A stretch of DNA of 64,000 bases. Source: W1P20-047 sp045118335. GTDB lineage: Bacteria > Actinomycetota > Coriobacteriia > Coriobacteriales > Eggerthellaceae. Below are positions 17,493-26,257 of this stretch, piece by piece; the first letter of the stretch is position 1; each line of letters begins with the position of its first letter. A program made the position numbers and the translations under genes. A model generated the notes under the pieces. That model was not told where the DNA came from and did no database searches. It saw only the letters and a program-made list of their open reading frames with translations. Location: NCBI GenBank assembly GCA_045118335.1, contig JBGUXY010000034.1, positions 12,517 through 76,516 of the forward strand. Reading direction: 5' to 3'.

Positions 17493-18761
17493 ATGCAGCC
17501 TTGCCGTGAGCAGAACCTGCAGCTAATCGAAGACTATCTGCGAAGTGGATGCAAGGGCGAAGGCGAGCCCTTGCGCTTGGGTGTGGAGATGGAGCACACG
17601 CTCGTGCATGTGGACGGGCGCCCCGTGTCGTATTCCGAATCCGGTGGCGTTCGGGACCTGCTCGAGCGCATGAGCGTCTACTACGATGTGCGCAGCGAGG
17701 AGCAGGGCAACATCGTGGGCTTGGCTAGAAATCGGGAAAACATCACCATCGAACCTGCCGCGCAGGTAGAGATAAGCGCTGGCCCCTTCCAGACAGTGGG
17801 AGAATTCGTTGCCGCCTACGAGGATTTCCGAAGCCGCCTCGACCCCGAGCTCGAGGCGCTCGGCCTGGAAGCGCCACTGACGGGTTACAACCCAGTGGCT
17901 TGCGCGCTCGACTTGGAACTGATTCCGAAGTTTCGCTATCGCAGCATGAACGGATATCTGGGCGACATCAGCCCATACGGTCCCCGCATGATGCGATGCA
18001 CCACATCGCTTCAGGTGTCCATAGACTTCATCAGCGAAGCTGATGCCTCACGCAAGATGCGCCTAGCCAACATCCTGGTACCTTTTTTCGCGCTCATCAC
18101 CGACAACGTTCCGGTGTTCGAGGGCCAGCCCAACGACGTGCACGCCATGCGGATGCGCGTGTGGGAAGACGTCGATCCCGATCGATGCAACATCGTTCCG
18201 GGAAGCGCGGACCCCGGTTTCACCTTCCGTGACTATGCGAACTACATCCTCGACGTGCCCGCCATCTTGGTGCCCGACGTTGGAAGCAGCGAGGGCTTCC
18301 GCTATGTGGGTGCCCAGACCTTTGGCGATGTATACGCAGACCGCGTGATGACGCACGCCGAGCTGGAGCACGCCCTTTCCATGGAATGGCCAGACAACCG
18401 CTTGAAGACATACGTTGAGATACGCCCCGCTGACGCCATGCCGCTACCGTATGCTGCCGCATACGTCGCCTTGTTGAAGGGCTTGTTCTACTGCCGGGCT
18501 AACCTCGATGCTCTCGATGAGGCATTTGCGGATGTGCGCCACCTGGACGTGGAAGCAGCGAAGTGGAAGGTCATCTTCGACGGCTTCGAGGCGCGCGCAT
18601 ATCGCAGGATCGCGCGTGAGTGGGTGGACTGGCTCTTCGACTTGGCCCATGCAGGCCTCGATGCGGAAGAAGTCGTCTACCTGGAGCCGCTGGAAACCCT
18701 AGCCCGTCAACGTCTGACTCCCCGCGAAGCCCTGCATGGGCGCCCGAGTACCGAGGCGTAG
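17493..18761 (+). CDS. Glutamate-cysteine ligase, GCS2 family
   Basis: This 422-residue protein has the GCS2 carboxylate-amine ligase fold, which joins glutamate to an amine-bearing partner, classically cysteine, using ATP. Conserved segments are LGVEMEHTLV near residue 29, ITIEPAAQVEISAGPF near residue 89, TTSLQVSIDF and KTYVEIRPADAMPLPYA. It is closest in pattern to plant/actinobacterial-type GshA or EgtA proteins. Whether it makes gamma-glutamylcysteine as a thiol buffer or as a precursor is not shown here; no glutathione synthetase was seen. The Shine-Dalgarno GGGGGTAGGGA ends just before the ATG. It interrupts the usual DUF177-rpmF neighbour pair. Confidence 0.82.
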   Translation: MQPCREQNLQLIEDYLRSGCKGEGEPLRLGVEMEHTLVHVDGRPVSYSESGGVRDLLERMSVYYDVRSEEQGNIVGLARNRENITIEPAAQVEISAGPFQTVGEFVAAYEDFRSRLDPELEALGLEAPLTGYNPVACALDLELIPKFRYRSMNGYLGDISPYGPRMMRCTTSLQVSIDFISEADASRKMRLANILVPFFALITDNVPVFEGQPNDVHAMRMRVWEDVDPDRCNIVPGSADPGFTFRDYANYILDVPAILVPDVGSSEGFRYVGAQTFGDVYADRVMTHAELEHALSMEWPDNRLKTYVEIRPADAMPLPYAAAYVALLKGLFYCRANLDALDEAFADVRHLDVEAAKWKVIFDGFEARAYRRIAREWVDWLFDLAHAGLDAEEVVYLEPLETLARQRLTPREALHGRPSTEA

Positions 18762-18827
18762 GCAAGCTCGGGCTCGCCAACTGCTCACGCATGCTTCAAA
18801 TGCGTTTGTGCAGGCTGTTTGTAGGGC

Positions 18828-18856
18828 TTGCAAGTGGCAAACCCGTTCGCTAAAAT
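18828..18856 (+). promoter_or_regulatory. Promoter of rpmF
   Basis: TTGCAA at 18828-18833 and TAAAAT at 18851-18856 are exactly 17 bp apart, about 70 nt upstream of the rpmF start. This is one of the best promoter matches in the window. Confidence 0.75.
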
Positions 18857-18926
18857 ACTGCTTCGCGTGTTTTATCTGATGCTAAAAGCCAGGCTTTGCG
18901 GCCTGTTACAGTAAAAGGAGACGATC

Positions 18927-19106
18927 ATGGCAGTACCCAAACGAAAGACGGGGCGTGCTCGCTACAACGCCCGCCGTTCCGAAAACGACAAGATCTTCGC
19001 CCCCGCGCGTTCGGTGTGCCCTCAGTGCGGCGAAGTCAAGCTGCCGCATCGCGTATGCCCGAACTGCGGCTACTATCGTGACCGCGAGGTCATCGAAACC
19101 GCATAG
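18927..19106 (+). CDS. rpmF: Large ribosomal subunit protein bL32
   Basis: This 59-residue ribosomal protein starts MAVPKRKTGRARYNARR and carries a zinc ribbon of CPQC and CPNC, then ends REVIETA. It is the zinc-binding (C+) type. GTAAAAGGAG lies just upstream of the ATG. A strong promoter and a terminator frame it as a single-gene unit. Confidence 0.95.
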   Translation: MAVPKRKTGRARYNARRSENDKIFAPARSVCPQCGEVKLPHRVCPNCGYYRDREVIETA

Positions 19107-19132
19107 CCGAACAGGCTCAGGTTGCAGGAGGG

Positions 19133-19163
19133 TCCTCCGAACGAATTGCGTTCGGAGGATTTT
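19133..19163 (+). terminator. Intrinsic terminator of rpmF
   Basis: An 11-bp perfect stem (TCCTCCGAACG at 19133-19143 with its complement at 19149-19159), a 5-nt loop and a TTTT tail lie 26 nt after the rpmF stop. Confidence 0.8.
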
Positions 19164-19222
19164 CGTGTGTTCAGATAGGGGATTGATGCTTGCCCGCCAA
19201 CCGTCAATCCCGTGTTTGACGC

Positions 19223-19228
19223 TATAAT
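19223..19228 (+). promoter_or_regulatory. Candidate -10 of the plsX-rnc-smc-ftsY-ffh operon
   Basis: A perfect TATAAT lies 84 nt upstream of plsX, downstream of the rpmF terminator. The -35 region is not conserved. It would drive plsX and the closely spaced genes after it. Confidence 0.55.
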
Positions 19229-19311
19229 GCCCAAAACTGCGCGAAGCCACGAACGCCGTTGCTGCTTCGCGCCTGGATTTCCCCAACCAGCTCTTCATGC
19301 AAGGAGACGCC

Positions 19312-20316
19312 ATGAGCGAGATGATCAGCATTGCCGTAGATGCCCTCGGCGGAGATTTCGGCCCTTCCGTGGTTTTGCCGGGTGTCGAGGCTGCACTTGC
19401 CGCTGAGCCACAACTGCAAGTGCTGCTCTGCGGCCCCGAAGACGTGGTCGTGCCGTTTGCCGAAAGCCACGAGCGCTGCGAAGCCGTGCCATGCACCGAA
19501 GAGATTGGCATGGACGAGCATCCGGCAAATGCCGTGAGACGCAAGAAGGACTCGAGCATCGTGGTCGGCTGCCGCTTGGTGAAGGAAGGCCGTGCGCAGG
19601 GCTTTTTCTCGGCTGGCTCGACCGGTGCTTGCCTGGCCGCCGGCACTCTGGTGGCTGGGCGAATCAAGGGCGTGGCGCGTCCGGCGTTATCCACCATCAT
19701 ACCTTCTCCGGTCCGTACCGTGGTCATGTGCGATGTGGGGGCAAACGCCGATTGCAAGCCCGAGTACCTGGTGCAGTTCGCCAAGATGGCCTCCATCTAC
19801 GTGGAGCAGATTCTCGAGCGCAAGAACCCCACGGTTGCGCTGCTCAACATCGGGGCAGAGGATACGAAGGGCTCGCAGTTCGCACAGGATTGCCATGCGC
19901 TGCTCAAGCAGGAGATTCCCAATTTCAAGGGCAATTGCGAGGGAACGGATGTGGCAAATGGCACCTACGACGTCATCGTCACCGACGGCTTCACCGGCAA
20001 CGTGTGCATCAAGACCATCGAGGGCATAACGCATGTGCTCTTCGACAGCTTGAAGGGCGTGTTCAAGTCGAATCCGCTCACGATGCTTTCCGCCCTGGCC
20101 ATCAAGGGCGCGATGAAAGATCTGAAAGATTCCATCAGCCCCGACACTTATGGCGGCGCACCCCTGCTCGGCGTGCGTGGCGCCTGCCTGGTGGGGCATG
20201 GCTCTTCTAACGAGACCGCTGTGAAAAACGGCATCCTCACTGCTGCCAAAACGGTTCGGTTGCAGGTTTCTGAATTAATAGCGCAAAGTGTCGCTCAGGG
20301 AAGCGCGCAAGAGTAG
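19312..20316 (+). CDS. plsX: Phosphate acyltransferase PlsX
   Basis: This 334-residue peripheral enzyme makes acyl-phosphate from acyl-ACP for phospholipid synthesis. Signature segments are AVDALGGDFGP, GSTGACLAAGTLVAGR, MCDVGANADCKPEYL and DGFTGNVCIKTIEG. The ATG at 19312 has AAGGAGA at 19301-19307; an in-frame ATG five codons earlier overlaps the Shine-Dalgarno and is less likely. It supplies the same pathway as FakA upstream. Confidence 0.95.
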   Translation: MSEMISIAVDALGGDFGPSVVLPGVEAALAAEPQLQVLLCGPEDVVVPFAESHERCEAVPCTEEIGMDEHPANAVRRKKDSSIVVGCRLVKEGRAQGFFSAGSTGACLAAGTLVAGRIKGVARPALSTIIPSPVRTVVMCDVGANADCKPEYLVQFAKMASIYVEQILERKNPTVALLNIGAEDTKGSQFAQDCHALLKQEIPNFKGNCEGTDVANGTYDVIVTDGFTGNVCIKTIEGITHVLFDSLKGVFKSNPLTMLSALAIKGAMKDLKDSISPDTYGGAPLLGVRGACLVGHGSSNETAVKNGILTAAKTVRLQVSELIAQSVAQGSAQE

Positions 20317-20376
20317 AATCCATATGATTGGCCGCAAAGGTTGGTTCGTCTACGGCGGAAAGGGAAAGCGGGCCTG

Positions 20377-21252
20377 ATGGCATTGACGGATGAACAACGG
20401 GAAAAGCTCGATCTGGCTCAGCAGATACTCGAGTATGAATTCGGGGATGAAACCATCCTCCTTCCCGCCATCACGCATCCTTCGGCAGTCGAGGGCAAGC
20501 CCGTGAAGTGCTCCTACGAGCGTCTGGAGTTTTTGGGTGACAGCATCTTGGGCGCCATCGTGGCCGACGCTGCATTCCATGCATACCGCAACCTCGACGA
20601 AGGGGGGCTTACCCGCATCAAGGTGTCGCTCGTTTCGGGAGCCTCGCTGGCGCGGGTGGCAGAACAGCTCGGTTTCGCCGACGCCATCATCTTCGGCATG
20701 TCCGAGCGCGGCACCGGAAGGCGCGGGCTCCATTCGGCGCTGGAAAACGTTTACGAAGCCGTCGTGGCGGCGCTTTACCTGGATGGGGGCATCGAAGCTG
20801 CGCGGGGCTTTGTCCACCGCACGCTCATCGAGCATATGAGCGAGGAAATGGCCCGCGAACCGGAAAACCCCAAAAGCGTCCTGCAGGAAAAGCTGCAAGA
20901 AGAGGGCATCACCCCCACGTACAAGCTCATCGAGACGCAGGGTCCGCCGCATGACCGCACCTTCGTAACGCAGGTGTTTGCTGGCATGCAGGCGCTCGCT
21001 CGTGGCGTTGGCCGCACGAAGAAGGAATCGGAGAGCTCTGCCGCCAGCAGCGCATTGGAACTCATGGGTTTCAAGTCGTCTGGCACCTACGAAGAAAAGG
21101 AACGCGCGAAGGCGACGAAGGCCTATCAGAAGACCTACGAGAAAACCGAGCAGGCCATCGCCCGTGCGGTGGAAAAGGACGCGAAGAACGCCGAAAAGGA
21201 ACGCGCGAAGGCGATAAAGGCGCAGCGCAAAGCCCAACGCAAGCAAGGTTAG
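20377..21252 (+). CDS. rnc: Ribonuclease III with long basic C-terminal tail
   Basis: This 291-residue enzyme cleaves double-stranded RNA in rRNA processing. The catalytic signature YERLEFLGDSILG lies near residues 45-57, the second acidic site is in ENVYEAVVAALYLD, and a double-stranded RNA-binding domain follows at about residues 155-225. After it comes an unusual tail of about 60 residues made of Lys, Ala, Glu and Arg, with a direct repeat EKERAKATKA/EKERAKAIKA. The start is the ATG at 20377 after GGAAAGGGAAAG; a TTG 12 codons earlier is less likely. smc begins 10 nt after the stop. Confidence 0.94.
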   Translation: MALTDEQREKLDLAQQILEYEFGDETILLPAITHPSAVEGKPVKCSYERLEFLGDSILGAIVADAAFHAYRNLDEGGLTRIKVSLVSGASLARVAEQLGFADAIIFGMSERGTGRRGLHSALENVYEAVVAALYLDGGIEAARGFVHRTLIEHMSEEMAREPENPKSVLQEKLQEEGITPTYKLIETQGPPHDRTFVTQVFAGMQALARGVGRTKKESESSAASSALELMGFKSSGTYEEKERAKATKAYQKTYEKTEQAIARAVEKDAKNAEKERAKAIKAQRKAQRKQG

Positions 21253-21262
21253 GAGCGCTCCC

Positions 21263-24200
21263 GTGCATCTGAAGTCGCTCGTGCTGAAGGGGTTCAAGTC
21301 GTTTGCCGACCGCAGCGTCATGTCTTTCGAACCTGGTATCACCGTCATCGTGGGGCCCAACGGGTCGGGCAAATCGAACATATCGGATGCTGTTTTGTGG
21401 GTGCTCGGCGAGCGCAGCGCACGCAACTTGCGTGGCCAGGCCATGGAGGACGTCATTTTCTCGGGCTCGGCAGCGCGCAAGGCATCGGGTGTAGCCGAGG
21501 TGAGCCTGGTACTCGACAACTCAGACAACACGCTTCCCGTCGAGTTTTCCGAAGTGGTGCTCTCACGGCGCATGTACCGCAATGGCGAGAGCGAATACCT
21601 CATCAACGGCACGCAGGCACGACGCATGGACGTGCTTGACATCTTGCACGATTCGGGTTTGGGTACGGGTACGCACTCCATCATCGCCCAAGGCCATTTG
21701 AGCTCGATTCTGCAATCGAAACCCGAAGACCGCCGCGCGCTCATCGAGGAAGCAGCCGGTGTCTTGAAACACAAACAGCGCAAGGAAAAAAGCGAGCGCA
21801 AGCTGGCGCTGATGGATGGCCACCTTGCCCGTGCAAATGATATCGTGCGCGAGGTGGAAAGGCAGGTCAAGCCGCTTGAGCGCAAGGCGAAGCGCGCCAT
21901 CGCCTACGAGGACGCGTCATCGCAGCTGGCTTCTCTCGATCTGGATCTGGCAGTAGATGACTTGCGTTCCTTGCAGATAAGCTGGGATGTCGTGTGCAAG
22001 CAGGAAGCGGAAGCGGAAGCGTCTGTGACAGGCCTGCGTGAGCGCATCCGGCAATGCGAGGGTGAATCTGCCCAGTTGCAAACCCAGCTGCAAGCATCGA
22101 CGGCCGATGCGGGCGAGACCGCGAAACGGTATCGGCGAGCTCAAGCCGCCGTCGACAAGCTCGATTCGAACGTGCTGCTCTTCCGCGAGAAGAGGCGCTC
22201 GTCTACAGACTATCTGGCCGAGATGCAGATCTCGCTCGAACATGACATGCGGACGGCTGAAGCTGCCGATGCTCAGCGCGAAGCTGCGGCCGCCAACCTT
22301 CGCGAGGCGAAGGCGGCGGGGGAGGCCGCCCGGCAAACCCAACAGTCCGCCCAATCGCGTGCCGATGCTGCCCGAACGCGCCAGCGCGAGCTCCAATCGC
22401 ACATCGACCGGCTCTCGCATGAGCGGCGCGATGCCGCGGCCGACCTGGAAGAGACGCGCGCCCGCCTGGCCCGCACGCAGGAAGTCGTGGCTGCCAACCG
22501 TGCTCAGGGCCAGATGATAGACACTCACGTTGCCGACCTGCATCAGCGTCTCGAAGCCGCCGAGCAGGCCGACGTTCAGGCAAGGCTTGTTGCCCGCGAG
22601 ACCGAGGGCGCTCTTGAAGAAGCCATCGCGCAGGAAGCCCAAGCCCGCGAGACCACGGGCAATGCCATGCGTAGCAGGGACGAAGCCCGTGCGGCGTACG
22701 ACCGTGCCCGAGAGGGGAGGGCGGAGCAGGGAGCTCGCGTGAGGAGCTTGGAAGAGTTGCGCCGTGCGCGTCAAGCGCAAAACCCGCTGCTTGCCTGGGT
22801 CGTCGATCATGCCGATGAGCTGCAGGTTCAGCTGCGTCCGCTTGTGGAGATGGTCTCTGCGCCCGGCAACCTCGAAGCCGTGGTCGAAGAGCTGCTCGGA
22901 GAGGACATGCAGGCGCTCATCGTGGAAGACGAGCAGGCAGCAGTTGCCGTGGCAAGCCGATTGGCTCGATGCGACGATGCTGGTTCGGTGACGCTTCTGC
23001 CCCGCCGACAGGAATCTGCCGCTGGCGTGCCAGCCGGAGCAGTGAGGTTGGTTGACGAGATTTCTTGCGCCGATGATGCAGCCGGGGTCATCGAGTCGCT
23101 GCTTGGAGACGTGTACCTGTTCGATGACGTGTCAAGCGCGCAGGCGTTTGCGAAGGCAAATCCGGGTTCGTGCTGCGCTACCCAGACCGGCTACGTGGTG
23201 TGGTCGAATGGCAAGGTGCGATGCCGTCATCGGCGCTTGGACGAGACAAGCCAGCTGGGCGATTACCGCGCACTGGAAGAAGCGCGCAGTGCGCTCAAAC
23301 GTGCCCAAGACGCCGAGGATCAGGCCCAAGAAGCCGCCCAAACAGCCGAAGAGGCCTTGCGGGCTGCCCAATCGGCTGGGTTGGAAATCTCGCAGGGCGT
23401 GGCACAGCTGCGCGGTCAAGTGCAGGCCGCCAATCGCGAGAGCGCCCGTGCTGAAAAAGCGCTGCTCGCCTTGCAGCGCGAGCAAGAGCAGCTCGAAGCG
23501 CGCAGGCGCAAGACGGCCGATGCGTTGGCGAAGGCCGAACCCGATGCCACCGCGTTGGCTGCGAAGGTGAGCGAAATCGGCGAACAGATGTCCCAGCTCA
23601 AAGAAGATCTCGATGCGAAGCGATCAGAACTTGCCCCCCAGCGGGCGTTGGCCGACCAGGCGTCGGCGGAGCTGGCGGAGGCTAAGCTGCAGACTGCGAC
23701 GTGCTCCGAGCGCATTGCCTATGCGAAGCGCATGCTCGAAGCTTGCGAGCGCGACATCGTGCACGCCCGCAATCAAGCGGAGCGCGCGCGTGAGGGCATT
23801 GCGCGCAAGGGAGCAGCGCTGACCCGCATCGATCCGATGATCGAGGTGTTCTCTGCGCTCTCGCAGCTTGCGCGGCAGCGAGCCGATTACCTGGAAGCCG
23901 AAACCGCGAAGACCCAGGGTGTTTCCGAATCGCTTCATGCTCGAATCAACGAGGCGCGTGCCCGCACGAAGGCAGCGCATGAGGCATATGATGAGGCGAG
24001 CCGGCGACTGGCCGACATACGCGTCGAGAAGAGCCGCATCGAGATGCAGGTTGAAAGCGCCATCTCCACTATCGTGCATGATTGCTCGACTCCGCTCGAG
24101 ACGGCCGTCGAGCTTCCCCAGCTCGAAAACCGCGCCGAAGTGGAGGCCCGGGCCGAGAAGCTGCGCCGGCGCATCGCGAACATGGGCGCCATCAACCCCG

Positions 24201-24799
24201 ATGCGGCCGCGGAATACGAGACCCTCAAGGAACGCTACGATTACCTGAACTCGCAGCTAGCCGATATGCGCAGCGCGCGAAAGGCGCTCGACAAGATAGT
24301 GTCTGTCATCGACGCGCGCATGAAAGACGATTTCGCCAACACCTTCGATGTGGTCAACGCCAATTTCAAGAGCGTCTTCGCCGAGCTCTTCCCCGGTGGG
24401 TCAGGCTCGCTTTCCCTCACCGACCCCCACGACATGGAAAACACCGGCGTGGAGGTAAGTGCCCAGCCGCCTGGCAAGCGTATCTTGAAGATGTCGCTTA
24501 TGAGCGGTGGCGAAAAATCGCTTACAGCACTTGCGTTGCTGTTCGCTGTGTACAAGACGCGCGCCACGCCGTTCTACGTCCTCGACGAGGTGGAGGCTGC
24601 GCTCGACGATACGAACCTGCGGCGCCTGGTGTCCTACCTCGATTCCATGCGCACCGGCTCGCAGTTCATCATCATCTCGCATCAGCGACGCACGATGGAG
24701 ATGGCGGACGTGCTTTACGGAATCTCGATGCAATCAGATGGCGTTACGAAGGTGATGAGCCAAAGGCTCGACAAGGCGTTGCAATACGCGGAAGGATAG
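21263..24799 (+). CDS. smc: Chromosome segregation ATPase SMC
   Basis: This 1178-residue protein is the core of the bacterial condensin that compacts and segregates chromosomes. Walker A GPNGSGKS is at residues 31-38. Two long Ala/Glu/Arg-rich coiled coils flank a hinge at about residues 505-660 (starting near NPLLAWVVDHADELQ). The C-terminal head has LMSGGEKSLTALAL and FYVLDEVEAALDD. The GTG start follows AGGAG overlapping the rnc stop. Partners ScpA and ScpB are not in the window. Confidence 0.96.
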   Translation: MHLKSLVLKGFKSFADRSVMSFEPGITVIVGPNGSGKSNISDAVLWVLGERSARNLRGQAMEDVIFSGSAARKASGVAEVSLVLDNSDNTLPVEFSEVVLSRRMYRNGESEYLINGTQARRMDVLDILHDSGLGTGTHSIIAQGHLSSILQSKPEDRRALIEEAAGVLKHKQRKEKSERKLALMDGHLARANDIVREVERQVKPLERKAKRAIAYEDASSQLASLDLDLAVDDLRSLQISWDVVCKQEAEAEASVTGLRERIRQCEGESAQLQTQLQASTADAGETAKRYRRAQAAVDKLDSNVLLFREKRRSSTDYLAEMQISLEHDMRTAEAADAQREAAAANLREAKAAGEAARQTQQSAQSRADAARTRQRELQSHIDRLSHERRDAAADLEETRARLARTQEVVAANRAQGQMIDTHVADLHQRLEAAEQADVQARLVARETEGALEEAIAQEAQARETTGNAMRSRDEARAAYDRAREGRAEQGARVRSLEELRRARQAQNPLLAWVVDHADELQVQLRPLVEMVSAPGNLEAVVEELLGEDMQALIVEDEQAAVAVASRLARCDDAGSVTLLPRRQESAAGVPAGAVRLVDEISCADDAAGVIESLLGDVYLFDDVSSAQAFAKANPGSCCATQTGYVVWSNGKVRCRHRRLDETSQLGDYRALEEARSALKRAQDAEDQAQEAAQTAEEALRAAQSAGLEISQGVAQLRGQVQAANRESARAEKALLALQREQEQLEARRRKTADALAKAEPDATALAAKVSEIGEQMSQLKEDLDAKRSELAPQRALADQASAELAEAKLQTATCSERIAYAKRMLEACERDIVHARNQAERAREGIARKGAALTRIDPMIEVFSALSQLARQRADYLEAETAKTQGVSESLHARINEARARTKAAHEAYDEASRRLADIRVEKSRIEMQVESAISTIVHDCSTPLETAVELPQLENRAEVEARAEKLRRRIANMGAINPDAAAEYETLKERYDYLNSQLADMRSARKALDKIVSVIDARMKDDFANTFDVVNANFKSVFAELFPGGSGSLSLTDPHDMENTGVEVSAQPPGKRILKMSLMSGGEKSLTALALLFAVYKTRATPFYVLDEVEAALDDTNLRRLVSYLDSMRTGSQFIIISHQRRTMEMADVLYGISMQSDGVTKVMSQRLDKALQYAEG

Positions 24800-24802
24800 A
24801 CC

Positions 24803-26254
24803 ATGTGGGAAAGAGTTAAAGCTGGCATGTCGCGCACGAGGCAGCGGTTCACCGAGCGGATGAACGTGCTGCTCGACCGTGGCCCCGATGTAGACGATGA
24901 GTTCTGGGACGGTTTGGAAGAGGCCCTGATCTTAAGCGATGTGGGCGCGATCACCGCTTCCGAGATCGTGGAGGAAATGCGCGAGGAGGCGACGCGCAAG
25001 GCGCTGCCCGATGCCTATGCCGTCATGGACACGCTTACCGACCGCATTGCCGACACTTTCACGCAGACGGAAGTCAACATCTTCGAAGAGGAGCAAGCGG
25101 TGGTGCTCTTCGTCGGCATCAACGGCGCCGGCAAGACCACCACGGTGGGCAAGATCGCCTACGAGGCGAAGGCAAAAGGCCGCAACGTGCTGCTCGGCTG
25201 CGGCGACACCTTCCGTGCAGCGGCGATCGAGCAGTTGGAGGAATGGGGACGTCGCGCCAACGTGGAAATCGTGGAGCGCGAGCGGGGGAGCGACCCGGCC
25301 AGCGTGTGCTACGAAACCATCGAGCGTGCCGAGGTCCTGGGAAGCGATCTGGTGCTCATCGATACCGCCGGGCGTCTGCACACCTCTGCCGACCTGATGC
25401 GCGAGCTGCAGAAGGTGGTAGGCGTGGTTCGCAAGCGCTCGAAGATGCCCGTGCGCACCGTGCTCGTCATCGATGCGACGACGGGGCAAAACGGTCTTTC
25501 GCAGGCGCGAGAGTTCAACAAGGCGCTCGACCTGGACGCGCTGATCGTGACCAAGCTGGACGGCACGGCGAAGGGTGGCATCGCCTTGGCGGTGTCGCAT
25601 GAACTGGAGCTTCCCATCGCCAAGGTTGGCGTGGGCGAGCGCCTTGAAGATCTGCAGGACTTCGATGCGCGCGATTTCGCCGCCGCGCTGATCGGCGCCG
25701 AGCCCGAAGACGAATTCGAGGAATCGCAGCGGGAGCAGGAACCGGAGTCAGTTGCAAAGCAGGGGCAGGTGGAACCCGAACCTGTGGCGGAGCCTGCGGA
25801 AGCGCCGGTGCAGGAGCCTGTCTGGCCAACTTCAGCTTCACCCGAGGTCCCGCTAGGCCCGACCTGCTGGTCTTGCGGCGCGCCAAAGCGCGAGGACGAC
25901 CGGTTCTGCATGTATTGCGGCGCCAAGCAGGTGCAAGATGACGACGAGGCACATGCCGTGCAGGAGCCGGTCGAGGAAGCTCAGACGGAGGCTGCCATGC
26001 AGCCAGGAGCCGACCTCGAAGTGCAACCGGAGGCAGGCGTTTCGATCCCGTTTGCCGTTTCAGCCGATGGGGAAGACGAAGAGGATTTCTCTGCCGATGC
26101 GGACGCTGCATTCGAAGCCTACGAGGCGCAACGCGCCGAACAAGCCGACGGTTCCGTCGAACCCGAACCAGAGTCGGCTGTCGAGACGGAAGAGGAACCG
26201 CAGGAGGAGCAGGGCCGCATCAAGCGCATGTTCCGCTGGCGTGGAAGGAAGTAA
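24803..26254 (+). CDS. ftsY: SRP receptor FtsY with C-terminal acidic zinc-ribbon extension
   Basis: This 483-residue GTPase docks the signal recognition particle at the membrane. The NG domain spans about residues 1-303, with P-loop GINGAGKTT near residue 105, DTFRAAA, DTAGRLH and TKLDGTAKGG. The rest is unusual: an acidic Pro/Glu linker, a zinc-ribbon-like CWSC (355-358) and CMYC (369-372) pair, a second acidic linker, and a basic amphipathic end RIKRMFRWRGRK. Many FtsY proteins carry the acidic membrane-targeting part at the N-terminus; here it appears moved to the C-terminus. ATG at 24803 follows GGAAGGA and starts 3 nt after the smc stop. Confidence 0.95.
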   Translation: MWERVKAGMSRTRQRFTERMNVLLDRGPDVDDEFWDGLEEALILSDVGAITASEIVEEMREEATRKALPDAYAVMDTLTDRIADTFTQTEVNIFEEEQAVVLFVGINGAGKTTTVGKIAYEAKAKGRNVLLGCGDTFRAAAIEQLEEWGRRANVEIVERERGSDPASVCYETIERAEVLGSDLVLIDTAGRLHTSADLMRELQKVVGVVRKRSKMPVRTVLVIDATTGQNGLSQAREFNKALDLDALIVTKLDGTAKGGIALAVSHELELPIAKVGVGERLEDLQDFDARDFAAALIGAEPEDEFEESQREQEPESVAKQGQVEPEPVAEPAEAPVQEPVWPTSASPEVPLGPTCWSCGAPKREDDRFCMYCGAKQVQDDDEAHAVQEPVEEAQTEAAMQPGADLEVQPEAGVSIPFAVSADGEDEEDFSADADAAFEAYEAQRAEQADGSVEPEPESAVETEEEPQEEQGRIKRMFRWRGRK

Positions 26255-26257
26255 GCA

